In this document: piece by piece, positions 8,110 through 15,989 of the stretch
Numbering within the stretch: position 1 is the first letter of the stretch
Layout of the letters: the number at the start of each line of letters is the position of its first letter
Source of the DNA: an uncultured Collinsella sp.
GTDB taxonomy: Bacteria; Actinomycetota; Coriobacteriia; Coriobacteriales; Coriobacteriaceae
Assembly (NCBI GenBank): GCA_900755685.1
Contig: CAAEHI010000010.1
Coordinates: forward strand, 1 to 20,093
DNA length: 20,093 nucleotides
Direction of reading: 5' to 3'
Notes under the pieces: generated by a model
Seen by the model: only the letters and a program-made list of their open reading frames with translations
The model's database searches: none
What the model was told of the DNA's origin: nothing
Made by a program: the position numbers and the translations under genes

Positions 8110-9552
8110 ATGGACCAGACCGTACCCGCATACGCCGCCGAGGTGGCCGATTACGGGCGCAGCCGCGACCCCGAGCCGGGTGAGGGCGCGCTCGTAAAGA
8201 ACGTGCGTCCCGAATCGCCCGCGTGGGATGTGGGTATCGAGCCGGGCATGCGCGTGCTCACGGTCAACGGTGAGGCGCTCACCGATATGATCGTGTGGCT
8301 CTGGGAGGCCGACGACGACACCGTTGATCTTGAGGTTTTCGACCCGCGCGACAACACCGTCACCTCCGTCGAGCTCGACCGCTTCCCGGGCGAGGACTGG
8401 GGCCTTGAGTTCGATGGACCCATCTTCGATGGCATGCGTACCTGCGTGAACGCCTGCGTGTTCTGCTTTATGACGATGCTCCCCAAGGGCGGCCGCTCAA
8501 CGCTCTACATCCGCGACGATGACTATCGTCTGAGCTTTTTGCAGGGCAACTTCGTCACGCTCACGAACCTCTCCGACGAGGACGTGCAAAACGTCATCCA
8601 ACGCAACATGAGCCCCATGAACGTGTCGGTCCACGCCGTGAGCCCCGACGTCCGCCGCCGCATGATGGGCCGCAACGCCCAGCGAGGCATGGACGTACTC
8701 GAGACCATCATGGCCGCCGGCATCGAGATTCACGCGCAGATTGTGTTGTGCCCCGGCATGAACGACGGCGAGGAGCTGGAAAAGACTCTGCGCTTTTGCG
8801 AGGAGCACGAGCAAATCACAAGTCTGGGCATTGTGCCGCTCGGTTTTACCAAGCATCAGAACCGCTTTAGCTGGTCCTACAGCGACAAGCCCGAGCTGGC
8901 ACGCGAGACCATCGCCATGATTCGACCGTTCCAGGACCGCGCCTATGAGCGCTTTGGCCGCCACACCTTCCAGATGAGCGACGAGTTCTATCTGGACGCC
9001 GGCATCGATCCTCCCGAGGCAGACTTTTACGACGGTTACCCGCAGTACTACGACGGCATTGGCATGATCCGCTCGTATCTGGACGAGACCGACGACGTGC
9101 TTGCCGCCGATGCCGAGCGTCTGGCCCGCGTCCGCGCTGGCATCGCCGAGCGCAACCAGCGCCTTCTGTGCCTCTCCGGCGCCAGCGCGCGCGACACTGT
9201 GGCGCGCTTTGTGGAGTCGCCGTATGGTCTCGGCGGCACTGTCACAGCCATCAAGAACCGCTACTTTGGCGGCAACGTGGACGTGACCGGCCTCATCGTC
9301 GCCTGCGACATCCTGGAGCAGCTGCCACAAGACCTGTCGGGGGTTATGCTCTTTGTGCCTAAGCTCATGTTCAACGCTGACGGCATGACGCTTGACGAGT
9401 ATCATCGTGACGATTTACTCGCAAGCCTTACCAGTCGCGGCGCCGAGGTTCATGTGGTGTCGACCATGCCGCATGAGCTGCTCGATACCCTGGAGCATAT
9501 CCTTGGCATTGTGCCTGCCGACTCTAACACTTCCACTGACCCTACCCATTAA
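8110..9552 (+). CDS. DUF512 protein with PDZ and radical-SAM-like domain
   Basis: The 480-residue product, from ATG 8110, begins with a PDZ-like domain (about 26-90, SPAWDVGIEPGMRVLTVNGE), followed by a radical-SAM-like region with the cysteine cluster motif CVNACVFC (Cys112, Cys116, Cys119; CX3CX2C) and the family segment MLPKGGRSTLYIRDDDYRLSF, then the C-terminal DUF512 region. Such proteins are widespread in Clostridia, Coriobacteria and cyanobacteria, commonly next to der, but their reaction is not known. The longer open frame back to 7888 overlaps ispH and is rejected. The nearest ribosome-like site (AAGGAG at 8090) is rather far, so initiation may depend on coupling to ispH, which ends two bases earlier. 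Confidence 0.9.
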   Translation: MDQTVPAYAAEVADYGRSRDPEPGEGALVKNVRPESPAWDVGIEPGMRVLTVNGEALTDMIVWLWEADDDTVDLEVFDPRDNTVTSVELDRFPGEDWGLEFDGPIFDGMRTCVNACVFCFMTMLPKGGRSTLYIRDDDYRLSFLQGNFVTLTNLSDEDVQNVIQRNMSPMNVSVHAVSPDVRRRMMGRNAQRGMDVLETIMAAGIEIHAQIVLCPGMNDGEELEKTLRFCEEHEQITSLGIVPLGFTKHQNRFSWSYSDKPELARETIAMIRPFQDRAYERFGRHTFQMSDEFYLDAGIDPPEADFYDGYPQYYDGIGMIRSYLDETDDVLAADAERLARVRAGIAERNQRLLCLSGASARDTVARFVESPYGLGGTVTAIKNRYFGGNVDVTGLIVACDILEQLPQDLSGVMLFVPKLMFNADGMTLDEYHRDDLLASLTSRGAEVHVVSTMPHELLDTLEHILGIVPADSNTSTDPTH

Positions 9553-9562
9553 AGGAGAGCAG

Positions 9563-10897
9563 ATGAAACCTATCGTCGCCGTCGTCGGACGCCCCAACGT
9601 GGGCAAGTCCACGCTCGTTAACCGCCTGGCCCAGACCTCGGACGCCATCGTCCACGAGTCTCGCGGCGTCACGCGCGACCGCTCGTATCACACGGCCGAT
9701 TGGAACGGCCGCGAGTTCACCATCGTCGACACGGGCGGTATCGAGCCGCTCAAGAGCGACGACGTCTTTGCCGCGTCCATCCGCGACCAGGCGCTCGCCG
9801 CCGCCGAGGAAGCCGCAGTCATCCTGTTTGTGGTCGATGGCCGCACCGGAGTCACCGAAGAGGACGAGTCGGTCGCCCGCATGCTCAAGCGTTGCGACAA
9901 GCCGGTCTTTCTGCTGGTGAACAAGCTCGACAACCCCGATCGCGAAAACGACAGCATCTGGGAGTTCTATTCGCTCGGCATCGGCGAGCCCACGCCGCTC
10001 TCGGCCCTGCATGGCCACGGCACGGGCGACCTGCTCGATGACATCGTGGCCCTGCTTCCGGAGGAAGAGGACGAGGTCGCCGATGAGTTCCCCGACGCGC
10101 TGAACGTCGCCATCATCGGCCGCCCCAACGCCGGCAAGTCGTCGCTGTTCAACCGCATCCTGGGCGCCGACCGTTCTATCGTGTCCAACATTGCCGGCAC
10201 GACGCGCGACGCCATCGACACGGTCGTCGAGCGTAACGGCAAGCACTACCGCATGGTCGACACCGCGGGCATTCGCAAGAAGAGCACCGTGTACGAGAAC
10301 ATCGAGTACTACTCCATGGTCCGCGGCCTGCGCGCCATCGACCGCGCCGACGTGGCGCTGCTCGTCGTCGACGCCTCCGTGGGCGTTACCGAGCAGGACC
10401 AGAAGGTCATGGGTCTTGCCATCGAGCGCGGCTGCGCCATTGTTGTGCTGCTCAACAAGTGGGACCTGCTCGACGACGATCGCAAGCGCGAGGCCTGCAT
10501 GGAGACCATCGACCGCCGTCTGGGCGTTATGGCTCCCTGGGCCCAGTACCTGCGTATCTCGGCCCTGACCGGCCGCAGCGTCGAGAAGATCTGGGCAATG
10601 GTAGACGCCGCCGAAAAGACGCGCTCGCAAAAGATCAGTACCTCACGCCTCAACACGTTCCTCACCGACCTGCGCGAGTTCGGTCATACCGTGGTGGACG
10701 GCAAGCGCCGCCTGCGTATGCACTACGTGACCCAGACGGGCGTCAACCCGCCGACGTTCACGTTCTTCGTCAACCACAGTGACCTGGTCAACGACACCTA
10801 CCAGCGTTACGTGGAGAACCGCATGCGCTCGACCTTCGACTTTGCCGGCACGCCCATTCGACTCTTCTTTAGGAAGAAGGAGCAAAAGGATGCATAA
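9563..10897 (+). CDS. der: Ribosome assembly GTPase Der (EngA)
   Basis: Der has two GTPase domains in tandem and matures the 50S subunit. The 444-residue protein shows G1 motifs GRPNVGKS at 9-16 and GRPNAGKS at 186-193, G3 regions DTGG (56-59) and DTAG (233-236), G4 motifs NKLD (120-123) and NKWD (298-301), an acidic interdomain linker (165-176), and the C-terminal KH-like domain (about 355-444). The start ATG 9563 has AAAGGAG five bases upstream; longer forms run into the DUF512 gene. The stop overlaps the start of plsY by eight bases (ATGCATAA). Confidence 0.97.
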   Translation: MKPIVAVVGRPNVGKSTLVNRLAQTSDAIVHESRGVTRDRSYHTADWNGREFTIVDTGGIEPLKSDDVFAASIRDQALAAAEEAAVILFVVDGRTGVTEEDESVARMLKRCDKPVFLLVNKLDNPDRENDSIWEFYSLGIGEPTPLSALHGHGTGDLLDDIVALLPEEEDEVADEFPDALNVAIIGRPNAGKSSLFNRILGADRSIVSNIAGTTRDAIDTVVERNGKHYRMVDTAGIRKKSTVYENIEYYSMVRGLRAIDRADVALLVVDASVGVTEQDQKVMGLAIERGCAIVVLLNKWDLLDDDRKREACMETIDRRLGVMAPWAQYLRISALTGRSVEKIWAMVDAAEKTRSQKISTSRLNTFLTDLREFGHTVVDGKRRLRMHYVTQTGVNPPTFTFFVNHSDLVNDTYQRYVENRMRSTFDFAGTPIRLFFRKKEQKDA

Positions 10898-11573
10898 TCC
10901 GATTCTTCTGACCGCCATCTGCGCCGTGGTCTCGTTTTTTATCGGGGCGATTCCGTTTGGTCTGATCCTGGGCCGCGTGTTCAACCACACCGACATTCGC
11001 AAGGCGGGCTCCGGCAACATCGGCACCACCAACGCACTGCGCGTGGCCGGCCCCAAGGTAGCCGCGCTCACGCTGCTGCTCGACTGCCTTAAGGGCGCCA
11101 TCTGCGTTGCCATCGCCCGTCCGCTCATCGCAAGCGTGGGCTATGGATTTCCGCCGAACATCATGGCCCCCGGTGCCGCCGGCGATTGGATGCTCGGCGT
11201 CATCTGCCTGGCGGCCGTATGGGGCCATATCTTCTCGCCCTACCTCAACTTCCATGGCGGCAAGGGCATCGCGGTCGGTCTGGGTGTCATCCTCGCATGG
11301 TACTGGCCCATTGGGCTTTCGCTGCTGGGCATGTTTATCGTGGCCGTCGCCATCACCAAGTTTGTGTCGGTGGGCTCGCTTGCCGCCGCCATCGGTCTTC
11401 CCATCGCTGCCTGCGCGGTCTTTCCGTACAGCAGCCTGGGACTCAAGTTTTGCATGGCGATGATCAGCATCACCGTGGTGTGGGCCCATCGCGCGAACAT
11501 TAAAAGGCTCATGACCGGTAAGGAGTCCAAGCTCTCGTTTACCAAGCGCGTCACCGAGCCCGACGATAAGTAG
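10890..11573 (+). CDS. plsY: Glycerol-3-phosphate acyltransferase PlsY
   Basis: PlsY is the integral-membrane enzyme that acylates glycerol-3-phosphate with acyl phosphate, the first step of phospholipid synthesis in many bacteria. Its three signature motifs are all present: GSGNIGTTN (40-48), GHIFSPYLNFHGGKGIA (112-128) and WAHRANIKRL (198-207), with hydrophobic helices between. Length 227 is normal. ATG 10890 lies inside the end of der with AAGGAG seven bases upstream, implying coupled translation. gpsA, which makes the glycerol-3-phosphate substrate, follows directly. Confidence 0.96.
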   Translation: MHNPILLTAICAVVSFFIGAIPFGLILGRVFNHTDIRKAGSGNIGTTNALRVAGPKVAALTLLLDCLKGAICVAIARPLIASVGYGFPPNIMAPGAAGDWMLGVICLAAVWGHIFSPYLNFHGGKGIAVGLGVILAWYWPIGLSLLGMFIVAVAITKFVSVGSLAAAIGLPIAACAVFPYSSLGLKFCMAMISITVVWAHRANIKRLMTGKESKLSFTKRVTEPDDK

Positions 11574-11582
11574 GAGAGAGTC

Positions 11583-12590
11583 ATGAATGTTGCGCTAATT
11601 GGCTCTGGCTCCTGGGGAACCGCCGTCGCCGGCCTTGCCGCCGCGCGAGCCGAGCGCGTGACCATGTGGGCCCATGGCAAGCAGACGGCCGCCGGCATCA
11701 ACGGCGAGCACCGCAACCCGCGCTATCTGGTGGACTACGTGCTGCCGGAAAACGTTGTCGCTACGACGGACCTGGCCCAGGCGCTTGACGGCGCCGAGGC
11801 CATCATCTTTGCCGTGCCCTCCACGCACCTTCGCAGCGTGTGCCACCAGGCCGCGCCCTTTATCGCCGCCGATACCCCGGCGCTCTGCCTCACAAAGGGC
11901 ATTGAGCCCGAGTCCGGCCTGCTCATGAGCGAGGTCATCGCCAGCGAGATCGGCAACGAGGCACGTGTCGCGGCTCTTTCTGGCCCCAACCATGCCGAGG
12001 AAATCTGCCGCGGAGGTCTTTCTGCCGCCGTCATCGCCAGCGAAGATCCACAGATAGGGGAGACCTTTAAGGACCTGCTTCTGTCAACGGCCTTCCGCAT
12101 CTACCTGTCGCAGGACATGACCGGTGTCGAGGTCTGCGGCGCCATGAAAAACGTAATCGCCATCGTGTGCGGCATCTCCGCCGGCACCGGTGCGGGCGAC
12201 AACACGCTCGCCCTTATCATGACACGCGGCCTGGCAGAGATCAGCCGTCTGGTGCACGCCCGCGGCGGTCAAGCTATGACCTGCATGGGGCTTGCCGGCA
12301 TGGGCGACCTCATTGCCACCTGTACCTCGGAGCATTCGCGTAACCGCACCTTTGGCTACGAGTTTGCCCACGGCGTGTCGCTCGACGAGTACCAGACGCG
12401 CACGCATATGGTTGTCGAGGGCGCCGTCGCGGCCCGCAGCGTCAGCGAACTTGCCCGTTCACTGGGCGTAGACATTCCGCTCACCTTTGCCGTGGAGCAA
12501 ACGCTCTACAACGGTGTTACTTTGGATAGGGCGCTCGAGATTCTTACCGACCGCGTCCCTTCTCAAGAGTTCTACGGACTCACCGACTAG
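11583..12590 (+). CDS. gpsA: NAD(P)-dependent glycerol-3-phosphate dehydrogenase
   Basis: GpsA reduces dihydroxyacetone phosphate to glycerol-3-phosphate for phospholipid synthesis. The 335-residue protein has the Rossmann fingerprint GSGSWG at 7-12, Lys105 in CLTKGIE, SGPNHAEE at 133-140, the catalytic Lys189 in GAMKNVIA, and the C-terminal GLAGMGDLIATCTS...SRNR block (236-255). A GGAGAGAG ribosome site precedes ATG 11583, nine bases after plsY. Adjacent plsY and gpsA supply consecutive steps of the same pathway. Confidence 0.96.
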   Translation: MNVALIGSGSWGTAVAGLAAARAERVTMWAHGKQTAAGINGEHRNPRYLVDYVLPENVVATTDLAQALDGAEAIIFAVPSTHLRSVCHQAAPFIAADTPALCLTKGIEPESGLLMSEVIASEIGNEARVAALSGPNHAEEICRGGLSAAVIASEDPQIGETFKDLLLSTAFRIYLSQDMTGVEVCGAMKNVIAIVCGISAGTGAGDNTLALIMTRGLAEISRLVHARGGQAMTCMGLAGMGDLIATCTSEHSRNRTFGYEFAHGVSLDEYQTRTHMVVEGAVAARSVSELARSLGVDIPLTFAVEQTLYNGVTLDRALEILTDRVPSQEFYGLTD

Positions 12591-12608
12591 CGTAGAAAGG
12601 CTACTACC

Positions 12609-13280
12609 ATGGGTTCCATCAAAATCGCTCCGTCCGTCCTTTCGGCCGACATGGCCAACCTCAAGGGAGAGCTCGACAAGATCGCCGGCGCCGACTACGT
12701 GCACTTCGACGTCATGGACGGCCACTTTACCGGCAACCTCACCTTTGGCGTCGATATCCTCAAGGCCGTCAAGCGCTCCACCGATGTGCCGGTCGATGCG
12801 CACCTGATGGTGTCGAACCCCGACGAGACGGTCGATTGGTACGCCGACGCCGGTGCCGACATGATCACCGTGCACTACGAGGCCTCCACGCACCTGCACC
12901 GCACGCTCACGCATCTGCAGCAGCGCGGCGTCAAGGCAGGCGTGGTGCTCAACCCCGCCACCCCCGTGTGCGTGCTCGAGAGCATCATCGACGTTGTCGA
13001 TATGGTGCTGCTGATGAGCGTAAACCCCGGCTTTGGCGGCCAGAGCTTTATCCCGGGCACCATCGCCAAGCTCCACGAGCTCAAAGCCATGTGCGAGCGC
13101 CACGGCGTGTCGCCCATGATCGAGGTCGACGGCGGCATCTCTTCCAAAAACATCGCCGAGGTCGTTAAGGCCGGCGCCAACGTGCTCGTAGCCGGCTCCG
13201 CCGTATTTAAGTCCGAAGATCCCGCCGCCGAGGTTGCGCTGCTGCAAAAGCTGGGCAACGAGGCCGCACAGGAGGCATAA
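12609..13280 (+). CDS. rpe: Ribulose-phosphate 3-epimerase
   Basis: Rpe interconverts ribulose-5-phosphate and xylulose-5-phosphate in the pentose phosphate pathway. The 223-residue TIM barrel shows SVLSADMANL (9-18), the metal ligands His32 and Asp34 (VHFDVMDGHF), His65 (DAHLM) and Asp174 (IEVDGGI), the MSVNPGFGGQSFIP phosphate-binding loop (136-149), and GSAVF near 196-200. A weak GAAAGG site precedes the start. It has no obvious pathway link with its neighbours beyond the shared transcript. Confidence 0.96.
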   Translation: MGSIKIAPSVLSADMANLKGELDKIAGADYVHFDVMDGHFTGNLTFGVDILKAVKRSTDVPVDAHLMVSNPDETVDWYADAGADMITVHYEASTHLHRTLTHLQQRGVKAGVVLNPATPVCVLESIIDVVDMVLLMSVNPGFGGQSFIPGTIAKLHELKAMCERHGVSPMIEVDGGISSKNIAEVVKAGANVLVAGSAVFKSEDPAAEVALLQKLGNEAAQEA

Positions 13281-13286
13281 ACCCTT

Positions 13287-14465
13287 ATGACCGCAGGTCA
13301 AAACCGCATACCCGTGAATCTTGACTATGCCGCCTCGACGCCCATGCGCGCCGAGGCGCTCCTTGCGCAGAGTGAGTACGACGATAGCGAGCTTGCAGGC
13401 GTCAACCCCAACTCGCTGCACTCGCTCGGCCGCAAGGCTGCCGCGCGCCTGGAGGTCGCTCGCCGCGAGATCGCCCGCAGCTTTGGCGCGCGCGTCCGCC
13501 CGTCCGAGATCGTACTGACCAACGGTGGCACCGAAGCCAACCAGTTGGCACTTCTCGGTCTTGCCGAAGGCGCCCGCCAGCGCGATCGCCAGCGCGATCG
13601 TGTAATCGTTTCGGCCATCGAGCACGATTCAATCCTGGACAACCTGCCGCTGCTGCGCGCCGCCGGCTTTGCCGTCGACCTGGTTCAGCCCTGCCGTTCT
13701 GGCTACATTGAGCCTGCCGCGCTTGTCGAGCTGCTTGGTGACGACGTGGCACTCGTGAGCATTATGGTCGCCAACAACGAGACCGGCGTGGTACAGCCCA
13801 TTCGCGAGCTTGCCGCAGCCGCACACGCTGCGGGCGCCTTGTTCCATACCGATGCCATCCAGGGCTATCTGCATATTCCGCTCGATGTCTCCGAACTGGG
13901 CGTCGATGCCATGTCCGTCGCCGCGCACAAGATTGGCGGCCCCGTAGCCTCCGGCGCGCTCTACGTAAAGACCCGCACGCCGCTGCGTCCCCGCATCTTT
14001 GGCGGTGGACAGGAAGCCGGACGTCGCGCCGGCACGCAGGACCTGCGCACGCAGCTGGCCTTTGCCGCTGCCGCCCGCACGTTGGCGCCCCGCGTGGCCC
14101 AGGAGCGTACGACGCTGCAAGCTCTTTCCGACAAGCTCTACGCCACGCTTACGGCCCATCCTCGCATTCACGCCACGATGGGCGACTACACGCAGGCCGA
14201 CCGTCTGCCCGGCATGGTGTCGATCTACATTGACGGCATGGATTCCGAAGAGCTCATCATCAAACTCGATGCCGCTGGCTTTGAGGTTTCGGCCGGATCT
14301 GCCTGCTCGAGCGGAAGCATGGACCCGAGCCACGTGCTCAGCGCCATGGGTATTGGCCGCGAGCAGGCACTGGGTGCGCTGCGCATCTCGTTCGATGACC
14401 GCGTGGACCCCGCCGACCTGGATGAATTTGCCCAGACGCTGCTCTCGATCGTGGGTACCGCATGA
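13287..14465 (+). CDS. Cysteine desulfurase, NifS/IscS family
   Basis: These PLP enzymes remove sulfur from cysteine for Fe-S clusters or tRNA thiolation. The 392-residue protein has DYAASTPM (13-20), NGGTEAN (79-85), His113 in IEHDS, NNETG (163-167), Asp189 in HTDAIQGY, the PLP lysine Lys215 in AHKIGGP, GGGQEAGRRAGT (239-250), and the persulfide cysteine Cys340 in SAGSACSSG. The short motif around Cys340 is the group I (NifS/IscS) type. No scaffold gene (iscU/nifU) or mnmA lies in the window, so the acceptor is unknown. The AGGAGG at 13269-13274 is 12 bases from ATG 13287, so the start is probable rather than certain. The stop overlaps the next start as ATGA. Confidence 0.93.
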   Translation: MTAGQNRIPVNLDYAASTPMRAEALLAQSEYDDSELAGVNPNSLHSLGRKAAARLEVARREIARSFGARVRPSEIVLTNGGTEANQLALLGLAEGARQRDRQRDRVIVSAIEHDSILDNLPLLRAAGFAVDLVQPCRSGYIEPAALVELLGDDVALVSIMVANNETGVVQPIRELAAAAHAAGALFHTDAIQGYLHIPLDVSELGVDAMSVAAHKIGGPVASGALYVKTRTPLRPRIFGGGQEAGRRAGTQDLRTQLAFAAAARTLAPRVAQERTTLQALSDKLYATLTAHPRIHATMGDYTQADRLPGMVSIYIDGMDSEELIIKLDAAGFEVSAGSACSSGSMDPSHVLSAMGIGREQALGALRISFDDRVDPADLDEFAQTLLSIVGTA

Positions 14466-15271
14466 TCGTCGCCGAGCTTGAACGTGCACTGCTGGCGCGC
14501 TATCCCAAGGCGGATGCCGAGGGCTGGGACCACGTAGGGTTATCCGTTGGAGACCCTGCCGCCGAGATCACCGGCGTGGCCTGTGCGCTCGATGCAACCG
14601 AGACCAACGTGCACCGCGCTCTCGAGGCCGGTGACAACGTGCTGCTGACGCATCACCCTATCTATATCAAGGCTCCTGAGGCCTTTTGCCCGGCCGATGC
14701 CGCGCGTCCCCAGTGCAGCGCGGCGCTGTACGAGGCAGCCCATTGCGGCGTGAGCATCATCTCGCTCCACACCAACCTGGATCGCTCGCGCGAGGCGCGC
14801 GTGTGCTTGAGCGAGCTGCTGGATGCCTCACCCGTGAGCTCACTGGAGCACGTGGACGACCCCGAGTCCACCGGCCTGGGTGCACTCGCGACCCTCAACA
14901 GCCCCTGTAGCCTGCACGATCTCGCTGCCCGTGCCGCCATGGCCTTTGGCAGTGACCCGCGCGTGTGGGGCGAAGCCGATCATGCGTGCCGTACCGTTGC
15001 AATCCTCGGCGGCTCCCTCGGCGACTTTGGCGAGCTTGCCATCGCCGCAGGCGCAGATGTTATTGTGACCGGAGAGGCCGGCTACCATGTGGCGCAAGAC
15101 CTTGCCTTGCGCGGGCTGCCGGTGATCTTGCTCGGCCACGACCGCTCCGAGGAGCCGTTCGTTGATATATTGATGAACTCTGCAGTTGACGCCGGGGTCG
15201 ACCCCCGTCATGCGATTAAAATACTGAACCCTTGCCAATGGTGGACTGTGACAAAAGGAGAGAACTTATGA
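14462..15271 (+). CDS. Nif3-like dinuclear metal centre protein (DUF34)
   Basis: The 269-residue protein belongs to the Nif3/YbgI family. Putative metal ligands are visible: THHPIY (His64, His65), SLHTNLD (His103, Asp107) and the C-terminal GHDRSE (His226, Glu230). WDHVGLSVGD (22-31) is the family's N-terminal block (usually WDNxGLxxG). The family has been labelled GTP cyclohydrolase type 2, but its biological reaction is not settled. It starts by an ATGA overlap with the cysteine desulfurase and ends by an ATGA overlap with the zinc-ribbon gene, a pairing with a coiled-coil zinc-ribbon protein that is common across bacteria. Confidence 0.9.
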   Translation: MIVAELERALLARYPKADAEGWDHVGLSVGDPAAEITGVACALDATETNVHRALEAGDNVLLTHHPIYIKAPEAFCPADAARPQCSAALYEAAHCGVSIISLHTNLDRSREARVCLSELLDASPVSSLEHVDDPESTGLGALATLNSPCSLHDLAARAAMAFGSDPRVWGEADHACRTVAILGGSLGDFGELAIAAGADVIVTGEAGYHVAQDLALRGLPVILLGHDRSEEPFVDILMNSAVDAGVDPRHAIKILNPCQWWTVTKGENL

Positions 15272-15987
15272 GCGCCGGCGCTACGCTACTCAAGCTGCAA
15301 CAGATCGATTTGGAGCTCGCCCGCAACAAGAGCGAACTTGCCAATATGCCGGAGCTCAAGGAGCTCGCTTCCAAGCGCAAAACCTATGTGAAGCTCAAGT
15401 CCGAGATGACCAAGCTCTACGCCCAGCGCAAGGATCTGGACATTGAGCTCGACGATCTCAACACCACCGAGATTCAGACCAACAACGCCATCGAGGCTGC
15501 CAAGAAGCGCCACGTCGACGGCTCCGACTACCGCGAGGTTCAGGACCTGGAGAACGAGCTCGCCACCCTGGCCAAGCGTCTGGACAAGATTGAGCACACC
15601 CGCAAGGACGTCGTTATCGCCCACAAAGAGGCGCTCGACCGCGAGACCCGCGCGCAGGCCATCATCGCCAAGTTCGAGGAGGGCGTGAAGGCCGATACCA
15701 AGGCCGCCCGCGCCAAGGCCGCCGACCTGCAGGCCCAGATTGATGCCGCCACCAAGGAGCGCACCGCGCTTGCCGCCACGCTGCCGACCGACGTGCTCAC
15801 CGACTACGAGCGTCTGCTCAAGCAGTTCCGCGGCCTGGCCGTCGAGACCATCCAGGGCAACATTCCCACGGTCTGCCACACCGCGCTGCAGGCATCGTCC
15901 ATGAGCGACCTCAACCACGACGGCAGCGAGATTACGCACTGCCCGTACTGCCACCGCCTCCTGGTACTCCCGAGCAAGGAAGCCTAG
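15268..15987 (+). CDS. Coiled-coil zinc-ribbon protein (CT398/Nif3-associated type)
   Basis: The 239-residue protein is almost wholly helical with a long coiled coil (about 5-190, rich in Lys/Glu/Ala heptads) and a short C-terminal metal-binding segment. ATG 15268 is chosen because AAAAGGAG lies seven bases upstream; it overlaps the Nif3-like stop as ATGA. Related proteins end in a four-cysteine zinc ribbon. Here the second knuckle is present (Cys225, Cys228 in HCPYC) but the first has only Cys203 in VCHTAL, so the canonical CXXC is broken; His204, His224 or His229 might substitute, or zinc binding may be lost. The role of the family is not known; it may act with the Nif3-like protein. Confidence 0.85.
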   Translation: MSAGATLLKLQQIDLELARNKSELANMPELKELASKRKTYVKLKSEMTKLYAQRKDLDIELDDLNTTEIQTNNAIEAAKKRHVDGSDYREVQDLENELATLAKRLDKIEHTRKDVVIAHKEALDRETRAQAIIAKFEEGVKADTKAARAKAADLQAQIDAATKERTALAATLPTDVLTDYERLLKQFRGLAVETIQGNIPTVCHTALQASSMSDLNHDGSEITHCPYCHRLLVLPSKEA

Positions 15988-15989
15988 CG

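Noticed and set aside
12459..13625. 388-codon minus-strand open frame opposite gpsA, rpe and the desulfurase
   Set aside because: Antisense shadow of three confident genes.
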